DNA of 64,000 bases from the NCBI RefSeq assembly GCF_036409155.1, contig NZ_JAZGLW010000007.1, forward strand, positions 1-64,000, written 5' to 3'. The position numbers were made by a program, and so were the translations under genes. The notes under the pieces are model-generated. The model worked only from the letters and a program-made list of their open reading frames with translations. It did no database searches and was not told the DNA's origin. The stretch is from Mycobacterium sp. 050128. GTDB taxonomy: Bacteria; Actinomycetota; Actinomycetes; Mycobacteriales; Mycobacteriaceae. Shown piece by piece: positions 47,296 to 55,509 of this stretch (the first letter of the stretch is position 1; each line of letters begins with the position of its first letter).

Positions 47296-48135
47296 CTAGA
47301 CCGTCGCTGATTCCTCGCCGAGCATCGCAAGTAGCGTCTTGACGCCGTCGGTGCCGAGATGCGTGCGCAGCGCCTCGGCAAGCAGTTGCGGTTTGGTGTT
47401 GAATGCGCTGAGCGCGGTGGCGATGAGACGCGACGGGCTGGGCGATCGCGGATCGCGAGTGCCGTTGGACTGGTCGTCGGTCTTCTTTTCTTGAGCGGCT
47501 CGCCATCGCACGACTTGCTGCTCGAGGGGCACCCGGGCCAGCGCGCGGGCTTCCCGGATCGCCAATTCGCCGCGACGCAAAGCGGTTTGCAGCTCGGGCG
47601 CCAGCGCCAACAGCGCCCGTCGTTGCGAGACCCAGGCTTGGGTCTTACGGAGCCGGACGGACGCGTCGACCGCGCTGCCGCATTCGCGCACCAAAGACTC
47701 CACCGCCTTGGCCTCTTCGATGACGTCGAAGTCCTGCCGGTCGACGTTCTCGGCGATCGAGGCTGAAATCAGGGTGACCCGATCCCGGGCGATCTCATCA
47801 TTGAGGACGACGGCTAGGTCGGTGCGGCCGTATTTGTGGGCAGCCGCCAGCCGTCGGCATCCGTTGACGACGACGAAGCGGGTCGTGATCGAGTCGTCGG
47901 GATACAGCTTGAGATAGGCGCCCTTGGTGACGACCACGGCCGGCTGCAGCTGCATGTCGGCGATCGACTCGAGGTCGGCGAGATCGCCGAGATCATCGCG
48001 CGGGTTGCGCGGATTGGGAGTCAGATCCGTCAGCGGTGTGGTGCGGCCGGGAAGGGGGGCGCTCAGTTCGACCGGTGAGTTGTCGCCGACCGTGTTTGCG
48101 AGGCTGGCGAGATTGGTGCGCTGGCCGCGTGCCAT
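47296..48135 (-). CDS. parB: Partition protein ParB
   Basis: This 279-residue protein has the ParB/Srx CTPase-type N-terminal domain (LTDLTPNPRNPRDDLGDLADLESIADM, VVVNGCRRLAAAHKYGRTDLAVVLND, ISASIAENVDRQDF) and an HTH (VDASVRLRKTQAWVSQRRALLALAPEL). A C-terminal dimerisation region follows. The box II residues are NGCRRLAA instead of the usual GERRxRA, so its CTP site is modified. The ATG overlaps the parA stop by one base. The parS-like palindromes (49064, 50237, 52667) are plausible targets. Confidence 0.9.
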   Translation of the reverse strand: MARGQRTNLASLANTVGDNSPVELSAPLPGRTTPLTDLTPNPRNPRDDLGDLADLESIADMQLQPAVVVTKGAYLKLYPDDSITTRFVVVNGCRRLAAAHKYGRTDLAVVLNDEIARDRVTLISASIAENVDRQDFDVIEEAKAVESLVRECGSAVDASVRLRKTQAWVSQRRALLALAPELQTALRRGELAIREARALARVPLEQQVVRWRAAQEKKTDDQSNGTRDPRSPSPSRLIATALSAFNTKPQLLAEALRTHLGTDGVKTLLAMLGEESATV

Positions 48136-48847
48136 CAGCGTCCCCCGCCCACGTTGAGCTCAAGCGCGAATTTGTAGAAATCCTCCCGCGCCTGCAACGC
48201 CACACGATTGGCCGGGTACTCGGTGACCACCTGCCCGTCCGCGCTGGCGCGGGCGTGCAGCTTGTAGTGGCGGATCACGGTATGGGCCAGCGGCCACCCG
48301 TTGGCTTTGACGAATTCTTTGGTCTCGTTGAGATCATGGAGGCCGTCGCGCGGATCCCAGTTGTTGATGACCACGGTATAGGGGATGCCACGGGGCTGAA
48401 TCACTTTGGTGATGGTGCGCGCGGTGGGATCGAAGCTGAGCGGTTCGGTTTCGATGGGCACGATGACGCGGTCGGCGACATCGAGGACGACCCTTAGGGC
48501 GTCGGCGGCCGGCCCCCGGCCGAGCGGGTCGACGGTGTTGTCGTCGGCTTCGAGGTCGATCCACCCGGGGGTGTCGACATAGACGTGTGCGATCCCGGGG
48601 AGTTCGCCGAGGCGCTTGAGCCCGTCGAGGTCGTCATGGGCCTGCACGATGTGGAAGGGCAGATCATTGAGGCGCGCGGCCCACCAGATCGCGGAGCCCT
48701 GCGGATCGACGGAGACCGCGGCGACGGGTGAGCTCGCGTCCGGATCGTCGTTGCGGTTGAGGACGTCGGCGGTCACGGCGGCCAAGTTGACCGCGATCGT
48801 GCTTTTACCGACGCCGCCCTTCTGATTGAGAACGACATGAACAGCCA
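48135..48847 (-). CDS. parA: Partition ATPase ParA
   Basis: This 237-residue ATPase has the deviant Walker A KGGVGKST near residue 10, VSVDPQGSAIWWA, and a Walker B region (HVYVDTPG). It lacks an N-terminal HTH, so it is of the type Ib/chromosomal-like size and cannot bind its own promoter by an HTH. I chose the ATG at 48847, which begins MAVHVVLNQKGGVGKS. Operon with parB, read leftward. It is distinct from the second ParA at 51521. Confidence 0.9.
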
Positions 48848-49063
48848 TGAATGGCCTCCCGTATGCTTCCCCCGTCGATACGGAGTACTTCGGTTGAGAC
48901 AGCCGCAGTCTACGGTGCGGTGGTGGGACTGTCGCCTCAACACGCGGGGCGAATCGCTTGTTGACCGCAAATGTCCGGGTGATCGGCAAAGTGGCCGATC
49001 TGTTCGAGCGGCCACCTTGGACGGTGAAAGTCCTGTTCAGCTGCCAAGATTCACCGCGCACCT
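48848..49063. promoter_or_regulatory. Upstream region of parAB
   Basis: No gene seen in these 216 bases. The parA promoter must lie here. The first parS-like palindrome follows at 49064. Confidence 0.4.
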
Positions 49064-49079
49064 CTTAACCGCGGTTAAG
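49064..49079. promoter_or_regulatory. parS-like palindrome, copy 1
   Basis: CTTAACCGCGGTTAAG is a perfect 16-bp palindrome followed by TGGC. The same core with the same TGGC flank recurs at 50237 and 52667. It lies upstream of parAB. Length and perfect symmetry fit a ParB binding site, although the sequence is not the TGTTNCACGTGAAACA chromosomal consensus. Confidence 0.7.
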
Positions 49080-49309
49080 TGGCAAACAACGGGTGTACTG
49101 CGGCGGTGTGCGAGCCATCGTCCCGGCGTTGGCGAAGGGTATTGTCCCGCGAAGGAAGTCACCTGGGCGCTGCGCTCAGGCGTTGCCGGCTCACAGCGTG
49201 CGCGGCGGAGCGCGGGTCGGGACCCACACCGTGATAGCCGCGGGTGACGGTCATGAATCGGCTTGTGCGTCAACGCTATGCAGGCCGTGTCGCAAACTGC
49301 GGCGTCTAT

Positions 49310-49330
49310 CTGTCAGTGAAATACTGACAG
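49310..49330. promoter_or_regulatory. Operator-like inverted repeat before gene 49332
   Basis: CTGTCAG and CTGACAG, perfectly complementary 7-bp arms with a 7-base spacer, end one base before the GTG at 49332. A -10-like AATACT lies at 49320-49325, inside the repeat and six bases before the start. Autoregulation of a leaderless gene is suggested. Confidence 0.6.
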
Positions 49331-49331
49331 G

Positions 49332-50090
49332 GTGGCCATTCGCCCCAAGGTGCATCGGTCCGAACTCGAGCGGGCCGTGGTCAGGATCGCACGGCGACGC
49401 GCGAAAGTCGATGACCGCCACCGCGAGTTGTTGCCGGAATCCCCCGAGTCGGATCCCCGTGAAGTGCTCGACTACCTGCGCAAATACAGCGATCGTGAAA
49501 TCCCGCGCTGGGTTCTGCAAGCCGATGTGTGCGATGCGCTGACGTTGAACAATTGGCTGTGGTGGGAGGATCGGCGGCGCGAGCTGTACTTCTTGAAGGC
49601 CGGCCGCGAGCGTGGCCTTTTTCTGTCTCAACTGGGCGCCCAAGTGGGTGTCGGCAAGCAAGGGGTTCTCGACCGCATCGACCGGCTGGAGGCGCTCCTG
49701 CGCTATGACCGGCCCGACGAGAAGATCAGCCGTGCCTCTCGGCAAGCTGAACGCGAACGCTGTCAACGGTTGCCGGCTGAGCAGGCGTGGCTTTGCGCGC
49801 GCCGCGACGAATTGCGCTCGGTCATGACGGGCTTGGTAGACCAGGCCGACCGTTTTGATGTCGCGGAACGCGACTGGGTCGACGAGCTTGATATCGACGC
49901 CCGCGCCGACGACTTCACCTCGGCGACCATGGTGATCCTTGGTTTGGCCTCCGCGGAGCTGCGGACGGCGCCGACCGTGCTCAGCCTGGACAGCACGCGG
50001 CCCTACGCGGTGCATACCTTGCTGGCCCGCGCCGACGGTCTGCGTAGCCAGTTCGCGGAATTGGGCTCCGCGACCCGCGCGGCCTCGTGA
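49332..50090 (+). CDS. HTH-containing plasmid protein, unknown
   Basis: This 252-residue protein has a charged N-terminus, LRKYSDREIPRWVLQADVCDALTLNNWLWWEDRRRELYFLKAG, and a clear HTH (LSQLGAQVGVGKQGVLDRIDRLEALLRYDRP). A helical C-terminus follows. It lies between parS-like copies 1 and 2 and is divergent from parAB. The inverted repeat at its start suggests that it represses itself. I do not recognise a family. Confidence 0.65.
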   Translation: MAIRPKVHRSELERAVVRIARRRAKVDDRHRELLPESPESDPREVLDYLRKYSDREIPRWVLQADVCDALTLNNWLWWEDRRRELYFLKAGRERGLFLSQLGAQVGVGKQGVLDRIDRLEALLRYDRPDEKISRASRQAERERCQRLPAEQAWLCARRDELRSVMTGLVDQADRFDVAERDWVDELDIDARADDFTSATMVILGLASAELRTAPTVLSLDSTRPYAVHTLLARADGLRSQFAELGSATRAAS

Positions 50091-50236
50091 TTACCGCGGC
50101 CGCTGTGGGGCCCATCGGAGGCCGCTGTCGGTGCATTGAGGGCGGCGGGTTGCCTGCGAGCAAATCGGCTCCGTGATGCGACACGGCACGGCGATGCGTC
50201 GAGATGCGGTTTCGGCCCCAGATCGGGCGCATTGGA
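50091..50236. other. Intergenic region before parS copy 2
   Basis: No gene seen. Confidence 0.35.
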
Positions 50237-50252
50237 CTTAACCGCGGTTAAG
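50237..50252. promoter_or_regulatory. parS-like palindrome, copy 2
   Basis: Identical 16-bp palindrome to copy 1, with the same TGGC on its right side. It lies between gene 49332 and the long non-coding region before the octad array. Confidence 0.7.
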
Positions 50253-50976
50253 TGGCTAACCCGTAACACTGTCATGCGGTCACTACGCGCTGTGCAATCT
50301 GTGGCCAGGGAGCATCGAGACCGCACTTTCTGGCCAGAACGTCACGACCTGCGGCCGCTCTGGGTGTCAGCCTGCCTAGGCCCTCCACATCGGGTGCGCC
50401 TCGATACGATCACGCGCCCGTGCGGCTCACCTCCACGCCGTTAGGGCCGAAGATCGCCCCTCCCCCGCACGCCGAACGCACGACTTACCCCGTCAGCGGC
50501 CTCGTTGCGCACCGCCCAAGCCGGGGTTCGGTGGGGCGCTAACTACCAGCGGGCGAGGTCGACACGCTTACGGGACGGAAACCATGAGCTTGCGGTCGCG
50601 GGCGACTGCGTCGGTCGCCGTGTCCATGCGCCGCACGAACTTCACAGCCGACATCCGGTCATCCTCACCGACCGACGCGGTCGCATCAACGAATCTCCGA
50701 TCGAGCGTGACGCGCGGCGTGGGCGGTCCCGACGCGGCCCTGGACGCGGCGGAACGCGATGACGCCGGCGTCGGCGCACCGAGGGGCGAGCCTGGTCGAT
50801 TGGGAGCTGGGCGGCGGGTTTCCCACCTGCTGCCGATGCACCACGGGGCGCTACGGCGATCACGCTCGAGCGATGGTTGGGTTTGCCAGCGGGTACTCCC
50901 CCGTTCGCGCTCGCATTGGCGCCGGTGTTTGGGTGAGCCCGTCACCGGATAATTTCGTCACGGTGATAGTGCATTT
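50253..50976. other. Non-coding region left of the octad array
   Basis: About 720 bases. Several open frames overlap on both strands, none with clear start signals or family motifs. The best is a minus-strand frame ending near 50568 (SAVKFVRRMDTATDAVARDRK). TCAC/GTGA motifs become frequent from about 50940 but are not yet in the regular register. Confidence 0.4.
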
Positions 50977-51480
50977 CGTGTTCGGATCACGAGATCACGA
51001 GATCACGGCGTGATGACGTCACCGACTCACGCGGTCGCCGCGTGACTCGATTGCTCGGTCATCCGGTGATGCCATCACCAGCTCGCCGCATCACCACGTG
51101 ACCTGATCACCACGTGGCCGGGTGACCGGGTGGCGTGATCACGACGTGTTCTGATCACCGAGACGCCCTGTGGCGACGTGATCGCGTGACGCGATGACCG
51201 TGTTGCGCCGTGATCGCGTCACGCAGGGATCCGATTACCTGGTCACCTGGTCACCCAGTCACCTAGTCACGTGGTCATGGGGTGATGTGGTGTTGTGCTC
51301 GCCGCGCGACTGCGTGATGTGATCGCTGGATCACGTGGCGACACGGTGACGGGATAACTCCGTCACGCTGTGGCCTGCTGATCCGATCACGCTGTCGCAG
51401 CGTCACCTGATCTCTGCATCACGCCGCGATCTCGTCACGGCGACACACCGTCGCCGAGCCACCAAAACACTGGATCACCT
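50977..51480. repeat. Octad array: about 63 units in strict 8-bp register, candidate centromere
   Basis: Cut into consecutive 8-mers from 50977, this region gives units such as GATCACGA, CGTGATGA, CGTCACCG, GGTCACCT, AGTCACGT and CGTGACGC. The register holds to 51480 without insertion or deletion. The third base is almost always T, the fifth usually A, and positions 4, 6 and 7 alternate between strands, giving a consensus near NRTSAYSN. I counted about 35 TCAC or GTGA words in the extended region from 50941, against roughly 3-4 expected by composition. It ends just before the parA2 promoter and its RHH partner. Heptad arrays bound by the RHH protein omega (WATCACW) of pSM19035-type plasmids are the closest known parallel. 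Confidence 0.85.
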
Positions 51481-51520
51481 TGCTCTAATAGATGTGAGCA
51501 AAGTTAAAGGAGTGACGATC

Positions 51521-52315
51521 GTGAAAGCTGAAGTGATTGCGATTGCCAACCATAAGGGCGGGGTAGGGAAGTCCTTTACCGCGGTGAACCTGGCGGCCGG
51601 CATGGCACGTGCGGGATGGCGCACCTTGTTGACCGATTGCGACCCGCAGGGCAATTCGACGTCGATGTTTGATCCGGACGACGATGTCGAGTTCGACATC
51701 TACGATCTGATCGGCGACGGGGCGCCGATCAGCAAGGTGATCCGCAAGACGCGGCTGGACAACCTCGACCTGGTGCCCTCCACGTTGGCGGTCGCCAAGC
51801 TGGATCAGGAACTGGTCACCATGCACCGGCGCGAGGAGCAGCTCGCCATGGCGCTACAGCAGGTGTCGCGGGATTACGACGCGATCGTGCTGGACCTGTC
51901 GCCGAATCTGGGTCAGTTAGTGATCACGGCGCTCAACGCCGCCGACTGGTTCATCGTGCCGACCGACGCCAGCAAGTGGGGCAGGCGTGGTGTCAACATG
52001 TTCCTGGAATGGTCTGCGACGTTGCGCGAGCATCGGGTGCTGTCGGCCACCTTTCTGGGAGTGCTGGTGACGAAGTATGAGTCCCAGACGCTGATTAGCC
52101 GCGAGACGCTCAACGCGTTGCGCAACGACGGCCTGCCGATTTTCGATACGACCATTCCGAAGCGAACCGCCGCCGAACGGATGGTCAGCGATCAGGTCGT
52201 ATTGGGCGACCTGGACGCCGATCCGGATCTGGCGCAGGCGTACGCAAGTTTCACCGTGGAGGTCATGGCTCTCGTCGATGAGGGCCGACGGAATCGAGGA
52301 AAGCACCATGCCTAA
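51521..52315 (+). CDS. parA: Second ParA-type ATPase
   Basis: This 264-residue ATPase has KGGVGKSF (deviant Walker A; F replaces the usual S/T at the end), LLTDCDPQGNSTSMF and VLDLSPNLGQLVITAL. It is closer to Soj/delta-type ParA than to the ParA at 48135. I chose GTG 51521 because AAAGGAG lies 8 bases upstream; GTGs at 51494 and 51512 are alternatives. It is expressed away from the octad array, and its end overlaps the RHH partner gene by 8 bases. The pair looks like a complete type Ib-like partition module. Confidence 0.9.
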   Translation: MKAEVIAIANHKGGVGKSFTAVNLAAGMARAGWRTLLTDCDPQGNSTSMFDPDDDVEFDIYDLIGDGAPISKVIRKTRLDNLDLVPSTLAVAKLDQELVTMHRREEQLAMALQQVSRDYDAIVLDLSPNLGQLVITALNAADWFIVPTDASKWGRRGVNMFLEWSATLREHRVLSATFLGVLVTKYESQTLISRETLNALRNDGLPIFDTTIPKRTAAERMVSDQVVLGDLDADPDLAQAYASFTVEVMALVDEGRRNRGKHHA

Positions 52316-52670
52316 AAAAGACACCGCCGCTGCTGTGCTGGGGATGTTGTCGACCGCAGGGGCCCAGACCCGCCGGATACCGGAAGTCACCGAGCCTGCC
52401 GAAACGACACCCGTAACGCCGACTGTCACAGTGACGGAAGGGCCTGCGGCCTCGGTAAGTGCGCTGCCGGCACCTGCACACCCCGTCGCCGCGGTTGAAA
52501 GTGCGGCGCCGCGTACGTTGCGGCTGCGGTCGGCCACGGCGCAGCGGGTGCGTCAGGCGTGGCTGGAAGCCAAACGTGACGATGTGCTTCTCACCGCGCA
52601 AGATTTCGCGTCCGACCTCGTCGAGGAGGCTCTGGTCCGGCGCCGGCGGCGCCCTGCTGCGCAGAATTAA
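52308..52670 (+). CDS. Small RHH-type centromere-binding candidate
   Basis: This 120-residue protein has a disordered, Thr/Pro/Ala-rich N-terminal half (residues 1-75), which in such partners often touches and stimulates ParA. The C-terminal part is APRTLRLRSATAQRVRQAWLEAKRDDVLLTAQDFASDLVEEALVRRRRR: a strand plus two helices in RHH arrangement. The ATG overlaps the parA2 stop, so the proteins are coupled. Its stop codon TAA (52668-52670) lies inside parS-like copy 3. It is the natural reader of the octad array (inference). Confidence 0.8.
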   Translation: MPKKDTAAAVLGMLSTAGAQTRRIPEVTEPAETTPVTPTVTVTEGPAASVSALPAPAHPVAAVESAAPRTLRLRSATAQRVRQAWLEAKRDDVLLTAQDFASDLVEEALVRRRRRPAAQN

Positions 52671-52680
52671 CCGCGGTTAA
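52667..52680. promoter_or_regulatory. parS-like palindrome, copy 3
   Basis: TTAACCGCGGTTAA, followed by GTGGC as in copies 1 and 2; only the first base of the 16-bp form differs (A instead of C). It overlaps the stop codon of the RHH gene and lies in the 14-base gap to the convergent WhiB-like gene. Confidence 0.68.
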
Positions 52681-52684
52681 GTGG

Positions 52685-53362
52685 CTATGCACTTTGCGCG
52701 TCGGCGCGCACTTCGGTGAGCCATCCGTCGCGGTCGAGCAGCACCCATCGGGACCCCCGCCAATAGAACGGCACGCTTGCGGGATCGCGTCCCTCGTTGA
52801 CGACATAGCCTAGCCGGGTTGCCCACCGTGCGCCGAGACTGTTGACGATCTCGGCGCAGGCCACGCATGCCGCGAATAGCGCTGTGGGACTGGGATTTTC
52901 AGCGCTTCGCTCGCCGGGGTGCCGCCTGACGATGCGGTCGAACGTGTAGCGGCAGCCGTCGGCGAAGACTTCGCAGTGCCCGCAGCTGCGAGCGAGCACC
53001 GCGGCATCTGTCGAGCGCGCCCGGGCGGATACCACGGGGCGGTGCAGCGGTGCGGGCGCTGGCGGGCGAGGGCTGCTGAGAATTTCGCTGACCGCCGGGC
53101 GGTAATCGATGACCACGTCGTCGTCGGCGGCGATGGCATGCAAGTACGGCGCAGCGTCGCCATGTCGTCCGTCGATCCACACGGCCGCCCACATCCCCCA
53201 GGAGGCCTGCCATTTCAGCGCTTGCTGAGCGCACCAGGGCCGCGCCGGGCACTGCAGGCATTGGCGGAGCGTGTCGCGGCGTCGGCGGCGGTTGAACCAT
53301 TGTTCGGGATCCCGTTGACAGGCAAGATCATTCGGCCGCAGCGGGGGAGGGCAGGTGCTCAT
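52685..53362 (-). CDS. WhiB-like protein with additional cysteine-containing domain
   Basis: This 225-residue protein has an N-terminal WhiB-type Fe-S domain with Cys15 (ACQRDPEQWF), Cys35, Cys38 and Cys44 (CLQCPARPWC) and WGMWAAVW in place of GVWGG. A C-terminal part of about 130 residues has its own cysteines (SCGHCEVFADGC; CVACAEIVN) and ends PFYWRGSRWVLLDRDGWL. ATG 53362 overlaps the stop of the rep-like gene (ATGA). Redox or NO control of plasmid replication would be a natural inference, but is untested. Confidence 0.8.
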   Translation of the reverse strand: MSTCPPPLRPNDLACQRDPEQWFNRRRRRDTLRQCLQCPARPWCAQQALKWQASWGMWAAVWIDGRHGDAAPYLHAIAADDDVVIDYRPAVSEILSSPRPPAPAPLHRPVVSARARSTDAAVLARSCGHCEVFADGCRYTFDRIVRRHPGERSAENPSPTALFAACVACAEIVNSLGARWATRLGYVVNEGRDPASVPFYWRGSRWVLLDRDGWLTEVRADAQSA

Positions 53363-54576
53363 CGCGACCCTTGTGCATCGGGGTTGTCGTGGCGTCGGCG
53401 CTGCGCTCGCTGCCGGATGTCGTCGAGTGCCTTGCGGGCGGCTTGGCGTCCAGGCCCGGCCAGCGCGGCGCGACCGGCTTCGCGTTTGTCGCGGTGGGCG
53501 TCGCGGGCGGCCAGCTGCGCGGCGACACGGGCACGTGCCTGCTCGAGCTCTTGGTGTTCTCGTGCCTCGTCGAGAGCGGACGGGCGGTTGTGGAGATCCC
53601 CGTGCGCCGCCAGGATCGCCCCCAACAGACCGATCGGTTTGTGCGGACTCTCCGGCACCCAATGCCCGGTACCGACCCAGTCGCTGATGAGGGTGTTGAC
53701 ATCCCGTGCCGTCCAGCCGTGTCGGGCCGGCCCCGCCAAGACGTGTGCCCACGGTGTACCGGTTCGGTAGCGGCGAGCCCAGGGAGGACTTTGCTCGCTG
53801 GCGACCCATTTGTTTGCCAGGGTCAGTGCCCGGGTTTCCGGGCGTTGGCGCCGCGTAGCGGCGCTGCTACCGGCGGTTTGGCGCCGGGGTCGGGTAGTGA
53901 GTACTGCTTTAGGTGAGTTTTTTAAAAGTAAGTAAGACCCTTCGGGATGGGGTGACAGCGACTGAATTCGGCAATCATGCAACACCCACACCGAGGCCCA
54001 TCCGCGACCTTTATCCCCAACGCGCCAACTTGCGAACCGCTCGGTCCGCGTGCGCTGACGACCCCGCATCACTTCGGTCGCGACGCCAAGCAGTCGCAGC
54101 GCGGTCGAGGCCCGCTGCACCGTGCGAACCGACAGTCCCGTCACGTGGGCGAGCCGGGCGTTGGTTGGCCGGCAGTCGCGCCCGGTTCGGTAGTCGGCGA
54201 AGGACGCACGCGCTTCGGCCACGGCGACAAGGGTTTTCAAGCTGATCGGATTGTTGGGCATCGCGGGGCGCACGTGGGTGTCGTAGCGCAGCATGTAGGC
54301 GGTGGGCACGGTTGACTGTGCCCACCGCTGGGCTCGACCAGTCCAGCAGGGAATGGCCGCCCAGGGGGTGTCGAGTTCGAGGATGATCTGTGGGACGCGG
54401 TTGACGCAGTGGGCGCCGACGCGCTGAATCCAGACCGACGCGGTGCGGGCGGTCCCGCGGCGACGAGACGATCGACTGCTGCCGCGATACGGATGAACTA
54501 TGGTGTGGGTCGATCCACGGGGCGGTGTTGCTAGACCGTGCACAAGGTGTGCGCTACCGTGGAATGCGTCTTTCAT
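53359..54576 (-). CDS. Replication-initiator-like protein (plasmid Rep candidate)
   Basis: This 405-residue protein has a winged-helix region (RPTNARLAHVTGLSVRTVQRASTALRLLGVATEVMRGRQRT, GWASVWVLHD) of the kind seen in Rep proteins of actinobacterial plasmids and phages. A second conserved segment (TLANKWVASEQSPPWARRY..TPWAHVLAGPARHGWTARDVNTLI) and a highly charged helical C-terminus follow. GAAGGGA precedes the ATG at 54576. It lies next to a long upstream region with palindromes and hairpins, and beside partition genes. I infer replication initiation; a transcription regulator is the alternative. Confidence 0.65.
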   Translation of the reverse strand: MKDAFHGSAHLVHGLATPPRGSTHTIVHPYRGSSRSSRRRGTARTASVWIQRVGAHCVNRVPQIILELDTPWAAIPCWTGRAQRWAQSTVPTAYMLRYDTHVRPAMPNNPISLKTLVAVAEARASFADYRTGRDCRPTNARLAHVTGLSVRTVQRASTALRLLGVATEVMRGRQRTRTERFASWRVGDKGRGWASVWVLHDCRIQSLSPHPEGSYLLLKNSPKAVLTTRPRRQTAGSSAATRRQRPETRALTLANKWVASEQSPPWARRYRTGTPWAHVLAGPARHGWTARDVNTLISDWVGTGHWVPESPHKPIGLLGAILAAHGDLHNRPSALDEAREHQELEQARARVAAQLAARDAHRDKREAGRAALAGPGRQAARKALDDIRQRAQRRRHDNPDAQGSR

Positions 54577-54619
54577 GACGATTCCCTTCGAGGTGGGGAT
54601 TTTCGCGAAAGCATCAAAT

Positions 54620-54669
54620 CGGTTCGAGTTGCAGCTCGAACCGGGTACCCTCGGCCTTCGGGCCGGGGG
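54620..54669. promoter_or_regulatory. Two hairpins in the presumed rep leader
   Basis: CGGTTCGAG/CTCGAACCG (54620-54643, 6-base loop) is directly followed by CCCTCGGCC-TTCG-GGCCGGGGG (54648-54669) with a TTCG tetraloop. Both lie 44-93 bases upstream of the rep-like ATG. They could form a structured 5' leader or a terminator controlling Rep production. Confidence 0.55.
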
Positions 54670-54785
54670 TTTCGCCGTCTAGGGTGCTATCGCGGGCGCT
54701 GTATGTGGTTGTGTGGCACTGATTTTGGTGAGACCGGCAGTCGCCGGGGGTGTCCTTTCAGTCGGTGCTGCGCTCTGCCTACCCG

Positions 54786-54828
54786 GCGGCGGATATCCGC
54801 CGCGTACTTCACAGGCGGATATCCGCCT
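54786..54828. repeat. Two GCGGATATCCGC palindromes, iteron-like
   Basis: GCGGCGGATATCCGCCGC (54786-54803) and AGGCGGATATCCGCCT (54813-54828) are both perfect palindromes with a shared 14-bp core and centres 26 bases apart. They sit about 210-250 bases upstream of the rep-like gene. They could be initiator binding sites of the origin or an operator. Confidence 0.6.
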
Positions 54829-54881
54829 TCATTGGAGGATGCCGTATGTCGCGCGGAATCCGAGAATGACACGCCGTAACA

Positions 54882-55292
54882 TCAGTCACAGCCGTCACGC
54901 GGGGGAGCCCGTTGGGGGCGGGGGTCGCCCCTTTCCGGGGACCCCCGCCGCGCCGGTGGTGATGTGGTCGGTGTGTTCGGTCCGTTTCTAAGGGTGCGTG
55001 CATGGGGTGAGCTGCATGGCACCGCTCGAGTTGGCCGGTGTGTCAGTGGTGGGTTTTTCGACGTGTCGGTGCGTGGGACCGGCGATGGCACGGCTGGCCA
55101 CCTGACTTGCGCGAAAGGCACGTTGGGCGTGCGGGGCCGCGCCGGCGGCACTGTCGGGGTGGTGTTCGGTGCGGTCGCGCGCCATCTTGTCTTGACCCGG
55201 CACCGATGTCGGCGCCCGTGTGGGTCGAGCTGGATTTCCTGGGCACAGAGCAATCCGCAGTAGCCCTCGGTGGTGGTGGACCGCTGGGTCAC
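54882..55292 (-). CDS. Possible zinc-ribbon-like small protein
   Basis: This 136-residue frame starts with GTG 55292 after GGGGGAG. It begins MTQRSTTTEGYCGLLCAQEIQL and continues HGRRHRC, which gives a CxxC...H...C cluster. The remainder is Pro/Arg/Thr-rich and of low complexity and may not be coding. It would be the first gene upstream of rep on the same strand. Tentative. Confidence 0.35.
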   Translation of the reverse strand: MTQRSTTTEGYCGLLCAQEIQLDPHGRRHRCRVKTRWRATAPNTTPTVPPARPRTPNVPFAQVRWPAVPSPVPRTDTSKNPPLTHRPTRAVPCSSPHARTLRNGPNTPTTSPPARRGSPERGDPRPQRAPPRDGCD

Positions 55293-55509
55293 GGGGGCTC
55301 CCCCGGCAATGCCGGCAGGCGCGCCGGTGTTGGGGAGTAACCCCTTTGCCGTGCAGTCGATTTGGGCATCGGCGATGGTGGCTGCCCCCAGTCGCGAGGG
55401 TCGTGGAACGGTGGTGACGGCGCGGGTGGTGGTGTGTCAGGGGTGGGCGGCGTCGATCGACGCGGTGGAATCGCTGGGGGTTGCAGAGGGCGCAATAGAG
55501 TCGCCATAG

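Noticed and set aside
50568..50945. Minus-strand open frame as a gene
   Set aside because: Some protein-like segments, but no start signal, no family motif and equally long frames on the other strand.
50941..51480. Octad array as a CRISPR array
   Set aside because: Units are 8 bp with no spacers, no identical repeats of 24-40 bp and no cas genes nearby.
49064..52680. The 16-bp palindromes as IS ends or transcription terminators
   Set aside because: No transposase adjacent, same-orientation flanks, no T-tract after them, and location tracks partition genes.
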